From contig VDMD01000021.1 in the NCBI GenBank assembly GCA_007026445.1, positions 432,019-496,018 of the forward strand: a stretch of DNA of 64,000 nucleotides. Direction: 5' to 3'. The notes beneath the pieces are model-generated. The model worked only from the letters and a program-made list of their open reading frames with translations. It was not told the DNA's origin and did no database searches. Position numbers and translations under genes: made by a program. This DNA comes from Schizophyllum amplum (lineage: Eukaryota; Basidiomycota; Agaricomycetes; Agaricales; Schizophyllaceae). Within the stretch, counting starts at the first letter, position 1; each line of letters starts with the position of its first letter. Of this stretch, positions 10,816 to 23,125 are shown one piece after another.

Positions 10816-13800
10816 ATGCCACTCCAATATCTCCAGCGATATTCTGACCTTGATGCAGTAGAAGTAATCATGGACGACGAGGACTCCGACTCGTTGCTTC
10901 TCTACAAAATCCGCCACTTTTTCCTACCCATCAGGCTACCGCACCGCTATGACGGGTCTTCAAAGAAGGACCAAGCCTTGGTCGCTCATATCACCCAGAG
11001 CGGGCGGCAGTTTCTCTCGAATGTCAAGGCTCTTCTGGGCGCTGGAGACCCTGCTATCGTCTGCTGGGAACGTGTCGTTCGTATGCTGGAGAATTTTGGG
11101 AGACTGAACCCAGGAGAGGGCGTTGCCATGGACGCGGAGCTCCTAAAAAGGACAGTCAATAACATGACTACAGGCGGTACGTCTTTCTGATGTTCTCGGA
11201 TTTCAGCCTGAGCTGACGCCCGATACAGATGTGCTGCCGATCTATGTCGCCGCGCAGAACGCTGGCGCCATACTGCGTAAACCGAGCTCCCTCCAGCTCA
11301 CATACGAGTCTATCTTCGCGTCGCTGCCTACCGGAAATGTCACTACCACGACCGGGAAGGTCGTTGCACAATTCCCGACGTCGCCTCGCCTGCCGATGCC
11401 CGCTGAAGTGGACCTCATCGACATTCTATGTGGATATCTGGCAGAAATGCACACGCTCGAGTTTCCAGACGCTGTCCCTAAGACGCAGAAGGCCGGCAAG
11501 AAGCAGGCCGAATACCGCGAGTCAACCCATCCCTACTACGTCACCGAATTCCTTCCATCTATCGTGCGTAGCTTCTCGGCCGACATGGGTAATGTACGAT
11601 TACCGAGGACCGTCTATGTGACCAAACGGCTGGGTGATCACGTCCTCTGGAAGAATGCGAAGCTGCCCTGGAGACGCACGCCCGTTCTCCTCGTACTCAA
11701 AGTTGCTCTGCAGACGACTCTGTTGCAGCTTCCGTCGCAATATGGCTACAAAGCCTTCATGGCATTCACGCTTTGTCGAATGTTGTCAGAAGCGACTCGA
11801 ACTCGAAGTGTCTCCCATGATCTCCTACATTTCATGAACGCGAAGGTCACTCGGCGCGTCTACAAACTTCGCACCACCACACTTGCCGATAACTTCCCAG
11901 TCGATGTTATCTGCCGCCAAAGCGAATCTACGGCGCATCTGTTGCAGGAGAGCTGGAAGGCGATTCAGCGGGAGGAGGCCACGCCGGTCGATCTCACGCC
12001 GCCTTCGGAGGCAGAGATCAACGACAGCCAGCTTCTTTCTCTGAAGAACAGTCGTGCCTACCTCGACAGTGTCATCACACGCGATGAGACATTACAGCGG
12101 ACATGCAGTGCCTTCGATGCCGCACAGTTTGAGGCCACTCTGTCTCGATCGCTACGCCTCAACGGATCCTCACCGCCTCACGCGTTCGACTCCGGTGCCG
12201 CTTTGCCCGACATCTTGGTAGCGATGCATGACATGTCGACATGGCTGGAGTCGGATCGACCCCGGGTGTGGATGCAAGCAACGAGCGCGCTCGACCGGCG
12301 AGACACTATCCGCAGCCTTGTCGAATGCAGTACAACGGCTCTCAGTCGCTTCATGAAGAACGGAGCCGACTCCAACCCGGAGCTCTTCTCCATTGCGTTT
12401 CTCAATGTGATGGACCTCTGGGTTATTCTCGACAAGACAGCAACGGAGGCGATGCCCTTACTGCTGCAGTACCTACCGGAACTCACCCTTGAACCTCTGG
12501 AGTCGTTGCTGCTTCGCAGTAAACCTTCGATGCAGCGACTCAACCGCATTGAGCACCACATTTCCGACAGGATCACGGCCTCGGCCTTCGGGTCGGTATA
12601 CGTTCTCGACCCTCAGCGTAACTGTAGGGACGCCATCGGTGCTCGTTATGCGAATGATGACCTCGAACTTCGTTGCCTTCGCACCAAAATCGAGCAAGCA
12701 GCGAGCAGCGATAGAAACGCCAAACTTGCCGAACTTCGGCGTCTCGAGGACACACGGCAAAGCCTCTTATCGCGAGCGGATCAGTTGAGCTGCCAGTACG
12801 ATCTGACACGGGATTATTGGGGAATAGAGTCCACCGTTCACTCAGGAGGGTGCAGGAGGTGTAGCCTGCAGCGCCAAGCCAGGGATCTCTCCATTCGTGT
12901 CTTCGAAGAACCCCTGCCAGCAAACACGCATCTTGCTGCCGCTATGGTCTTCGAGCTGCAGGTCCCGCCTTTGTTCTCCCTTTGGCGGTCGACGACACTT
13001 CGATTGCTCAAGATGTTCGCTCGTACTCTGGGCTCTCCTGAGCGCGCCGCCAACCATGTCCTCAGCAACTACACGAGCTTGCAGCAATCCATGTTTGGGG
13101 AGGCAGCGGGCAGATGTGACCCGCACGTCACTCTCGCCTCGGACCACAAGTCTTGCCTCGTTGCGCATTACAACACCGTGCGCCTTCCATGCAGCGAGGA
13201 CCAGGTACTGCAAAACCATGGCCCTCGATGGTGGCTGTACGACGCGAGCTCCGGCTACCTCCCTCAGAATATGCCCGTCATGGATTTGCGTAGTCATTGC
13301 ACACCGGACAGCTTGCCTGGGCCGTATGCTCGCCTGAGCTGGGCAGTAGCGGGCACGACCCACACCCCGAACCAGGTTGTTGCAAGTCAGTCCGACTGTG
13401 CCACCGAGCTCTCCTTGCACGAATGGGAAGCATTTGGTCATCTTCGCGCAGGAAACCGGTTGCAATGGCATAACATCGTGACACAACTCGAGACCGCTAT
13501 CTTGAAGATTGCCGAACCGGCCATTCACGTTCTCATACGTCAAGCATCTCTGCAGGTCGAGGAACGATCTTCCGGGTCGTTGATTGCTCGCGATGCGCAT
13601 GTGCCTCTCGTCGACGAGCAATTTGCCTTGCAAGCATTGGACGCCCTTCGCCACCGCCTCCTAGCATGCGAGGAGAACTGGGAGGAAGCATGGACAGCAT
13701 CAACATTGTCTCTGGTTGGTCATCGGCTGTATGAACTGCTGCCGCCGCCGTCGCCCGTCCGCTGTCATGTGAGGGCCTTCTTGCAGAGCGCTCTTCGACG

Positions 13801-16800
13801 CGCCTGCATGAAGTGGATACACGACATATCGGCTGCTATGAGGAAGACGGGACCTGACACCTCACCCCATGCAAGAACCGACCTCTGTCATCGGCTGATC
13901 CAAGCATGCGTCGCTGCGCGAGACACCTATCATGTCCACGACCGTGTCTTCCTCAGCGCGAATGCCGTGTCGGACTACCTAGAATGCTCCCTTGTTTTGC
14001 ACCAGCAGCTTCCACCCCAATTGTCGAAACTACCGGTGACGCTTCGCAATCTCGTGCAGAATGATGTCGAGCTCTCCATATCGTTGTTTCATCCGTTGCT
14101 GGAGGCCATCAACAATAACGGCAATGGTATCGACGAAGCTATCAGGAGGACGTGGCCTGGATTTGTAAGGCGAACTGACACTTCTTGGCATCATATTCCG
14201 AGTACTCACTGGGTGACCTGTCGTACATCGACGAGGGGCGGCATGCAGTCCAGGACTGTTCATGTCAATCTGCTGAATGGCTCCATCTACGTGGACGGCG
14301 CATCATTTCAGGCGCTTCCGACCGACATACTGCATCATCCTCTGTATCAGGAGATATTCCCCAGTCAGGTGCGTACCATCATCCCACCGCAATGAACTTC
14401 TTCGTTGAAAAAATGATCTCTACAGTACCAGATGCAGATATTGCCTTCCACGATGGCCGGTATGACCTACCAGTCTCAGTTCGCTCACGAAGGGCATGAG
14501 GTGTGACAGTTCCAACTGCAAGAAGGACATTTCGACTGACATCGGCGCCTCTAGATCCACTTTCTCATGCACGGCAAAGATCTGGTCATCAGGATTCGGG
14601 ATCCAGGCGACCAGGTGTCCGAATTTGTGCCTCAGAACAAACTGCAAGGCGACATCCCCAACGTGTTTCTCGTACAGTGCATCGCCGTCTACCGCGCAGA
14701 CGCAGTCCAGCTTGATTTCATACCCAGGCACGAGAAGCTGGGGTGGGATCCTGCTATCGAGAAGAGATGGACGCTTTACAACCTCGCTGTACGCCCTGAG
14801 CTGGTGTCCGTGTCTGCGCAACCTCAACAGGTCATCTGCCCTCACAGCGGGATCGCCCGTCGTATCAGTCATACCCTGTCGTCTCTAGAGAGCTCACCTC
14901 TCAACTTACTCATCACGGTCTCAGCTTCGAAGCAGAAGGCGCGCTTCGTGGTCACGCAACTTCCGCGCTACAGGATGGAGTTCCGTTTCGATAAATGCGG
15001 CCAGCTCGCATCGAAGGAGTTTCCCGACCATGTCGTGTCCAACTCATGCGCCATCGGTACACTCTGCGGCATCGAGAAGCTTGTGCTACGACGACGAGAA
15101 GGTCCTGCCCACCAACGAGTACTCATTCCACACGGCCACATTGATATCGTCCCCCAATCGTCTGGACATCCGCGAATAACGATCAGTCCGTCATCCGACC
15201 CAGCCGCGCACATAGAAGCTCATGTGTTCGAGGTGGACTCTCTTGTCGGCCAGGTCAAACCCTACGGCAGCCTGGAAAGCTGGCTTATGCTCGCCTATCT
15301 TCACGCCTTGTCTTCTTCGCACCAACGGGATCCTCTCACAGATGAGCGCGGTGTCGACCGGGCGCTGAGGATGCTGCAGTCTGCATCCTCGTTCGCGTTC
15401 ACGTCTATGTCTACCCAGGTTGTGGATCTGTTGCGCCAGATAACAGCGTTGACTCCCATTCGACAGTACTATCCCAAGCACCTACGAGTCATGGAAACGA
15501 CCCAGTGGATCTCGACCCTATCGCCTTTGACGCAGAGCGACCTCTTCGCTCCACTTGTCGAACAAATAGTGACCTTCGCTCTTCGTAGAGCTGTGTTCGA
15601 TCCATCGTCTGGTACTTCTATGTCACGTCTGCCGGCGTATGATGGCGCGGAACGTCTTCGTGTGCGGGCGATTCGACGGAGCGCACTCGTATCTCCATAT
15701 ACTGCAGAGACGACTGGCAGTTCAGGTCAGTCTCTGTCTTCATCGTAAAGATATAACTCAATGAATTCGTGTTCGTTAGGAAACTCTACCTCGGAAGACA
15801 CCCTGTTTGTATCCGCCGGTCAGTCCACACCTGACAATCGCCAGTCCGACGTACTGGACATAGCATACCGAGTGCGCACATGGGATTTGAGTGTCGATGT
15901 GACGCCAAAGCTCTGGAACCATTTCACTGCATGGAGCAGCTTCTCCTCCGCGCAGGATGACTTCCCGCTGTCTCGCCCGTGCCGTTTATCCGCCTACTCC
16001 AGCGCGGCGATTTGGTTCACTCTCTACAAGCAATGCATCGCCACGAGCGCGCAATCACACAAGTACTCGCTTATGTTCACTCTGGGCTTCCTGACATATG
16101 GAAAAGGCCTCGACGACGACCTCATACGCACCGCACTGGGTCTCGCTATTCATGCAGTACGAGAGCAGCGAGTCATAGCTTCGGCAGACCGGCAACTTCT
16201 TCGAACCGCGTTCAACGTTGACAACGGATGGGACATGTCGCCACCCCAGGTGAAGAAGCTCGAGGACTTGATTCGGCAGCATGTCACGCCCTTTGACAAG
16301 GCCGAGGAGCACCGACTACCGCGGCAGACCAACGAGACCCCAAAGTCACATAAAGAGCGTTGCCAGCAAGCGTATCGCGAGCATCTGGACCAGCAGGTGA
16401 ATGCACTGCGCGATCACCTCTCGAGACAGTGGCCCTCTTCGCCACCTCAATGGCCCCATTCAACGACTGCACAGTATGGTCTACTCAAGATGGTGGCACT
16501 GCAGGAGAGGGTGTTCCCGCTCTTCAAGTCAATGTTTGAGAATCGACAATTGCGCCAACACGCGTCTGAGCTGCAACTCGTTCTCGACGCTATTCGCGGC
16601 CAACGCTCATTCTTCCTCCGCGGTGTTCCGTCACCGCCGTCGTTCGACGCGCCTGTCCCGCTGTACGAAGCACCTACTCTCTTCCTCTTGATGGCCACCA
16701 GACGAGCTCCATCGGAGGGCTGCATGCGCATTCGTGCAGCGTCTATGCACAATCCCACTACACCCTTCAATGACTCGACAGTCGTGCGCCTCGAATCCCC

Positions 16801-19800
16801 TGTGCATATACTCATCAGGAGAGTGACGGTCGCGGAGGGCTTTGGCTCACGATACAGGCGTGACTTAGGCCAGTGCGCGGATGCGTTGGTCGAAGCGGTC
16901 TCACCAGGCGCTCAACGGTCTCAAGGATTCACCCGCTTGGTTGCGCAGGAGATCGCCGTCCCGGCGCTACTGCAGGACGATGTGACCAGAACTTTTCGGC
17001 CCTCGTCTCTCTTCGAGCAGGCGCTCCACGCTGGCGGGAATTGGCCAAGTCTTGGCGTTCTCAACGTCATGTCCCATTTGAGCTTTTCCCGTCGCCACAA
17101 GGTCTCTGACCCGTGGAAGCGATCTCTGACGCTGTTCGCGCAGTCTTTAGTTCGACTGCAAAGAGAGCAGAGACTGGACTTGTTGTATGGCGCTGATTTC
17201 GACAAGGAGCTGAGCACGGATGTTGGTCAAGGCTACGACGTACACGCCTATCCAGATTGGCTTCTCGTTCAGCTCGATAGCCAGGTCACCATCCGCCCAG
17301 TGCAGGCGGACATCGCCCAGCGCATGATCAGCCCGCACAACAGAGTCATGCAGCTGAACATGGGGGAAGGAAAGTCTTCGGTAAGTAGCCATCCACAGTT
17401 TTACCTGACACCGGACTCATGTACAACATAGGTCATCATTCCTATCACTTCTACGGCATGCGCGGACGGCCAAAGTCTTGCATGTGTCGTTGTCCTCAAG
17501 CCGTTATGCGCGCAGATGTTTCATCTTCTCAGTCAACGCATCTGCGGGCTAGCTAATCGACGTCTATTCTACCTGCCATTCAGCCGGGATACCCCAATCA
17601 CCTCGGATTCGATACGCGCCATTGGCCGGCTGTTCCAAGAATGCGCTGAAGTCGGCGGTGTTCTCCTATGCCAACCGGAGCACCTGCTGTCATTCCAGCT
17701 CATGGGAAGTAGCATGCTATGCGGCCGTGGAGTTGATGCGGACACGCGCTCCTTGCTGGACACACAACAATGGCTTTCCGACCACTCGCGCTATATTCTG
17801 GACGAGAGCGACGAAATCCTCAGCCACAAATATCAGCTGATATACACCAACGGAAGCCCAGGACCCTTGGAGGGACAGCCGGAGAGATGGCTCGTCATCC
17901 AGCAGGTGCTCAGCCTGATCAACGCCAGCGTCGATGCAGTAACAATCGCTCATCCGGAAGGCCTCGACGTTGAACTCGGCTGTAGTGTTGTTCAGCAGTT
18001 CCGTCGCATGCGAATACTCACTCAACCGGCCTACGAACATCTCATGGCCTTGTGCCTCGACAAAATCGTCCATTTCAACGCTATACCTCTCCTACCTTTC
18101 CGGAGCTACCCCTCGAAGGAGCTGCATGCGGCGCGGCAGTTCATTTCCACACTGGACGTGAGTGTAGACGCAGCTCAAGCGCTGGAAGCTTATAGCGGCG
18201 ACTCTTACCCGCACCTACTCCTTCTGCGAGGTCTCTTCGCGCACGGAATTCTGGGCCTTGCTTTCAAAGAGAAGAGATGGCGCGTGGACTACGGTCTGGA
18301 CCTCAGTCGTTCAAGATTGGCGGTCCCGTATCGTGCCAAGGACTCACCCGCCTTGAGAGCCGAGTTCGGGCATCCGGACGTCATCCTGACGCTCACCTCG
18401 CTCGCCTACTACTACGGCGGACTGCAGGACACCGAGCTCGACACGGCCTTCGATCGTCTCCTCACGACCGACAACCCCGCCCTGCGCTACGAGTACTGGA
18501 TCAAGGGCCTAGAGTTGCCGCCGAACCTCCGGACGCTGAAGGGGATCAATCTCAAGGACGCCAGCCAGCGTTGCAATGTCATCTATCCGACTCTGCGCCG
18601 CGTCAAGTCGGTCGTTGACTTCTATCTGTCGGAGTGTGTGTTCCCAAAGGAGGCCAGACAATTCGAGCACAAACTCACGACAAATCCATGGGACCTCGCG
18701 CGCTGCAAAGGCCGTCCGACCACGGGCTTTAGCGGGACGAACGACAACAAGTATATGCTCCCGACGTCCATCGTGCAGGAGGATCTACCCTCTCAGCTGC
18801 ACACGAACGCCTTGGTCCTCAGCTACGTGCTTCGGCCGGAGAACCGCACGGTCATCTGCAAGGATTGCGACGCTTCCGGCATCATCGCAGAAGCTGTCCA
18901 GTCCAAGCCGCATGTGTCTGTCATTCTGGATGTGGGTGCGCAGGTGCTGGAGCTCGACAACGCAGAGATGGCCTACCGATGGCTCGAGCAGGACACCAGA
19001 GAGGGCGTGGACGCCGCAGTGTACTTTGGTGGCGACGACGAGCTGTATGTGCGCACGAGGGACGGTCGCGTCGAGCAACTGCGGCGTTCCTTCTATCGCG
19101 ACCAGCTAGGCAAGACGTTGGTGTATCTGGATGAGGCTCATACAAGAGGGACGGACCTAAAGTTGCCGGAGGGCACGCGCGCCTTAGTGACGCTGGGCCC
19201 GAAGTTGACGAAGGATAAGCTCATGCAAGGTTTGTTATGTCTCGCCCTGCCCGAAGCGTTTCGTTGATCAGCTTCACAGGGTGCATGAGGATGAGGAAGC
19301 TTGGCCGCTCCGACGGTCATTCCGTTCTCTTCCTCGCATCGAGCGAGATCCAAACGCGTATCCAGGAGAGCATCAAAGAGCCCAAGGAACATCTAGACTC
19401 GTCGGACGTGCTGGTGTGGACGATGCAGGAGACGATTCGGCAGACAATGGAGAATGGAGCGCTATGGGCCAACCAAGGTTTAAACTTCGACGTCCGCCAA
19501 GCAGGATGGGATGCTTACAACAAAAAGACCTTGGACGCGGACGGACTGGCGCGTGTCTTGCTTGAGCGTGAGGCGCATCCGCTGAGGGAGCTTTACGGCC
19601 CACGCGATGTCGCCGAGACCACCGACGGTGTGAAGGAACAGACCGAGCGCCAGCGCGACATCTTCGAGCGATGTGAACAGTTCGGCTTCGCCATATCGCA
19701 CAGCAGTCGTTTACTGGAGGAACAAGAGCGCGAGCTCGCGCACGAGAAGGAGACCGAACGGGAGATCCAGCGCGCTCCGCCCGCCAAACCAAAGCCGCAC

Positions 19801-20559
19801 TCCGTTGACCCGAAGCTTGCTGTCCTCATGCAAACAGGCACATGCACCCTCACAGGCTTCCGGACCCTGCGCGACTGCCTCGCTGTCACCTCGGTCCATC
19901 GGGAGCTTGGGTTGTTGTCCGCCTCCTTCTTCCAGCGACGGAACGTCGTGGCAACGCTGGACTTCATCGAAACCATCGAGCTGTCACCCAAAGCGTCGCA
20001 CGAGAAGAACGGCTTCATCCGCCCCGTGCACTGGATCGTGTCGATGCGCAAGGCACCGGATGCGCTCGTACTCATCAGCCCCTTCGAAGCCAACGAGATC
20101 ATTAACGACGTCCGCCAGTCCAGAGACGTGCGCCTGCACATCTACACGCCGCGTGTCTCGCGCAACATGCGCGCCTTCGACGATATGACGTTCCTCATCA
20201 CGCCCTCGTCAGCTGCGGCGACCTACGCGCCGCTCGCGAGCGCGGTCCTCCACGAGCTGAACCTCTTCGCCGGCACTCTCTTCCTGCGCGACGAGGCCGC
20301 GTACCGCGAGGTGTGCCAGCTGCTCGGGCTGTACCTCGGCGAGATCCCGGACGCGTTGAAGGGCCAGGTCGGTGTCGACGGGTTTGTGCGAGACGCGTAC
20401 GTGCGGACTAGGCTGGATATCCTGGGCTGTCGATTCAGGCGCAGTCCGACTGCAGTTCTGAGGACGCTCGTGGACCTGCGACGCAAGGGGCAGGGCTTCT
20501 TGCTAACGCATATCGGGCAGATGTTGTATGGCAACGCGGTGGCGAGCGACGAGTTCTAG
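10816..20559 (+). CDS. Giant DUF6606-DUF3638-DUF3645 protein with SecA-like ATPase motifs
   Basis: Predicted 3141 residues in seven exons: 10816-11176, 11229-14368, 14426-14500, 14555-15725, 15780-17380, 17432-19229, 19280-20559; phases add up. The N-terminal segment (LYKIRHFFLPIRLP to GHE-IHFLMHGKDLVIR) fits DUF6606. The DUF3638 signature NMGEGKSSVIIPI sits at about 2108-2120 and the DUF3645 signature RGLFAHG...KRWRVDYGL follows. Within this core are LDESDEIL (about 2239), YLDEAHTRGTDLKLP (about 2681) and a downstream MRMRKLG segment, which together resemble helicase motifs I, II, V and VI as found in SecA. Fungal relatives are sometimes auto-labelled ubiquitin thioesterase, but I see no protease signature. 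A shorter start at 10870 is possible. Function unknown; an ATP-driven role is inferred. Confidence 0.85.
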
Positions 20560-21040
20560 ACATGAACAATGGTGAGCGCAACTGCCTGCTGCTTTGGACA
20601 TGATCGCTTACCAGGCGAGGTAGAGTATGATAAAGCTTGGGACATTTGACTGGGCGTGGGTAGGCGAATCATATATGTGGTAAGCACGCATCCCCGTCGC
20701 GTGAGATAGCTGCTAACATGAGCGATAGGCCATTGCTCTTGCAGATGAAGATTGATATGGACATGATTCTTGCGACTTGTAATGTTTGGACAGTGTGGTC
20801 GATATGTTGTAATCTTGTGTACTCGTCAGTATACGCTTCGTAGCAGAAATCATACCTTTCTGAAATGTGCACGGACATGGCAGGAGGATGATTTTGTTGG
20901 GAGCTGAAGTGTATTGCACGCAGCGTGTACAAGACAAGACGAGACAAGAGTAACAGTGCCGGTGAACGCTCCCTAGAAATCTCGTCGCTCGCGACGCCCA
21001 AGGTGTCGCCGCGATCCTGCCAGGGGTTCCCCTGCCTGAC
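20560..21040. other. Intergenic region after the giant gene
   Basis: Holds the probable 3' UTR of the giant gene. No separate gene seen. Confidence 0.5.
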
Positions 21041-21255
21041 CTGACCTTCCTCATGACGCCTTCCTCCGCCGTCCAACATCTCCAGCCGCCGCCACAGGCA
21101 AACATACACGAGCTGAACCTCTTCGCGGGTAACCTCTTCCTGCGAGACGAAGCCTCAGGACGCTTGTGGATTTGCGGCGCAAGGGACAAGGCTTCTGGCT
21201 TACGCACATCGGACAAATGCTGCATGGCAACGCGGTGGCGAACGATGAGTTCTAG
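21041..21255 (+). pseudogene. Truncated, broken copy of the 3' end of the giant DUF3638 gene
   Basis: Translation gives LTFLMTPSSAVQ then HELNLFAGNLFLRDEA, nearly the same as the parent at about 20188-20305 (MTFLITPSSAAA, HELNLFAGTLFLRDEA). After that the parental sequence jumps, with roughly 54 codons missing, to the final segment RTLVDLRRKGQGF through NDEF and stop, which is now in another frame. There is no start, so this is a tandem duplicate remnant. Confidence 0.8.
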
Positions 21256-21661
21256 GGCAGCGAGCGACAGGTACTAGGCAATTGTAAGCTTGACTGAAAT
21301 CATTACGAGGAAGAGTGCTCACCACGCTTGCCATAGCTATTGAGCATCGAAAGGAGTACGTGGTTTGCGTGGAATCGGGAACCGTTCTGGTGGCAAGTGC
21401 TGATCCTCGTCTGGAACGCTGCTGACGCGGATGGCAGACTGTTGATGTTCTAGTCCGCGAGATCTCGCGGACTAGAAGTATAGCTTGTAGTTTGGGCAGT
21501 GTCAACGTCGTCTTCTGTATCATCTTGTTAGGGCACGCATGTTAGGAACCGCACCTTTGTACTCGTTGTAATTTATGGATGCAAACATCGGAAGCCGCAA
21601 GCGTTGGAGTCGGGGTAGGGCAGTGATGCATTATGTGCTGTGTATAAGGATAAAGAACAGG
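21256..21661. other. Intergenic, nothing recognised
   Basis: Between the pseudogene fragment and the stop of the uL29m gene. No coding or structural signal was seen. Confidence 0.4.
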
Positions 21662-22748
21662 TCAAGGGCCTGACGGTGGCGCCTTGTCGCCAAACAAGGC
21701 GCGCATCGCGACGTCCTGAGCAGTCGCAGCCTCCGGCTCGGGCTTGCCAGCCGGCGCCTGCTGCTGCTCCTGAACCTCGCTCGGGGCCCCAGTCTGCGCA
21801 GCGACGTCCTCCGGGGTGTCCTCCTCCACGAACTGCACGCCCGACGCCTCGGCCGCTTCCCGCAGCTCCCTGCGCGCCTGCTCGGCAGCCTCGCGCGCGG
21901 CTTGCCTCTGCGCGGCCTCCGCGGCGGCAACCTCGAGGCGCCTCTGCGCGACGACGCTGTTGTGCTCCTGCACACGCGCGCGCTCCGCCTCGTACTCGGC
22001 CATCCGCAGCGCCAGCAGCTCTTCGTCCTGCTTCTTCTCCTCTACCTCCGCCTTCTTTGCCCGTGCGCGCTCGACCGTCTCGACCGCGCCCTCATATGCG
22101 AGCCGTCGCTCGTTCATGACGTTCTTGATGCGCACCATCGTCTGCACCGTCTGCGAGTCTTGGTTAGGGAGCAGTGAATTGCGCGGAGCACAACACGCAC
22201 CTTTTTGGCTTGGTTCTCCGTAATAGCGTTGGCACCCGGGATCTCCATGCGCCGCGCGAGGTTCCGCTGCGTCTCAAGCAGGTTGCGCTCCCGTAGACAT
22301 ACGTACCAGAGCGTGTGCAAGTCCGCAAAGCTCTTCAGGCGCAGTTCAGCGGCAGACCAGCTCCGTCCTGCATAGCATAGTCAGTAAAGCAAGAAACCCC
22401 TCTTCCGCAGGCACACGCACCACCGATATACTTCGCCAGCGCAGGCGGATTGTCGACCGGGTCGAACAGCAGGTACCGGTCGTCGCCCTGCGCCTCCGGT
22501 TCCACACTCCGGCGGAAGAAGCCATAGAGGCCATGGTCGTCCGATGTGGGCACGCGCTGGTTGAGGACGCTCTGCACCGGTTCTGGCGGTGGCGGCTGGG
22601 GCTTCCCGCGCACGGGCTTCCTGTCGCGCTGCGGGCGTCCCGCCTGCTCCTGCTTTCTAGGTTTTGCCCTCGCGCTCGCTGCGGGGGACGTCGAGAACGC
22701 GCGGAGCGCCGGGCACGGCGGCAGTGGTCGGCGACACAGAGGCAGCAT
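21662..22748 (-). CDS. MRPL4: Mitochondrial large-subunit ribosomal protein uL29m (MRPL47/Mrpl4)
   Basis: Predicted 327 residues in three exons: 22748-22421, 22367-22201, 22150-21662. An Arg-rich N terminus ([20 protein letters not shown]) fits a mitochondrial targeting peptide. The uL29 core reads [38 protein letters not shown], then [20 protein letters not shown]. The C-terminal 140 or so residues are an Ala/Glu-rich probable coiled coil not found in bacterial L29, which is common in fungal homologues. It should sit at the exit-tunnel side of the mitoribosome. The acceptor of intron 2 was chosen by phase (CAG before ACGGTG). Confidence 0.88.
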
Positions 22749-23125
22749 GAGCGGAGACAACTCTTCGCGATCACGACGCGCCTCCCACAATGATCAATTT
22801 CCGTATTTGGCGCGCACGGCGGTGACAAACAAATCGGACAAATAGCGCAGCATATCGGCAGGTCACTTTATTAGATTACATGACGTTCGTCGTTGGCTAT
22901 GTAGATGAAGTAGCTATAGGCTACATGCGATGGGCGGGAGGCGTCCAGGGGAGGGGCGAAAGGCGTCCAGGTGCAGCGAAGCACTAGAGGGAGAAGCAAA
23001 GCACCAGAGAGAGGAAATGCAACCACTGAGAGAAACGACGGAGAACAACACAGCTACTCGGACACAGATCGTGCAATGACAGAAAAAAAGTCCCAATAAA
23101 TACAGTACGTCTAGAAGCCAGGGTA
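22749..23125. other. Intergenic: uL29m promoter and 3' end of the Ost-alpha-like gene
   Basis: 377 bases, no gene recognised. Bases 22923-23000 contain two related Ser/Pro-coding-like repeats (gcgtccaggggaggggcgaaag and similar), too short to classify. Confidence 0.4.
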
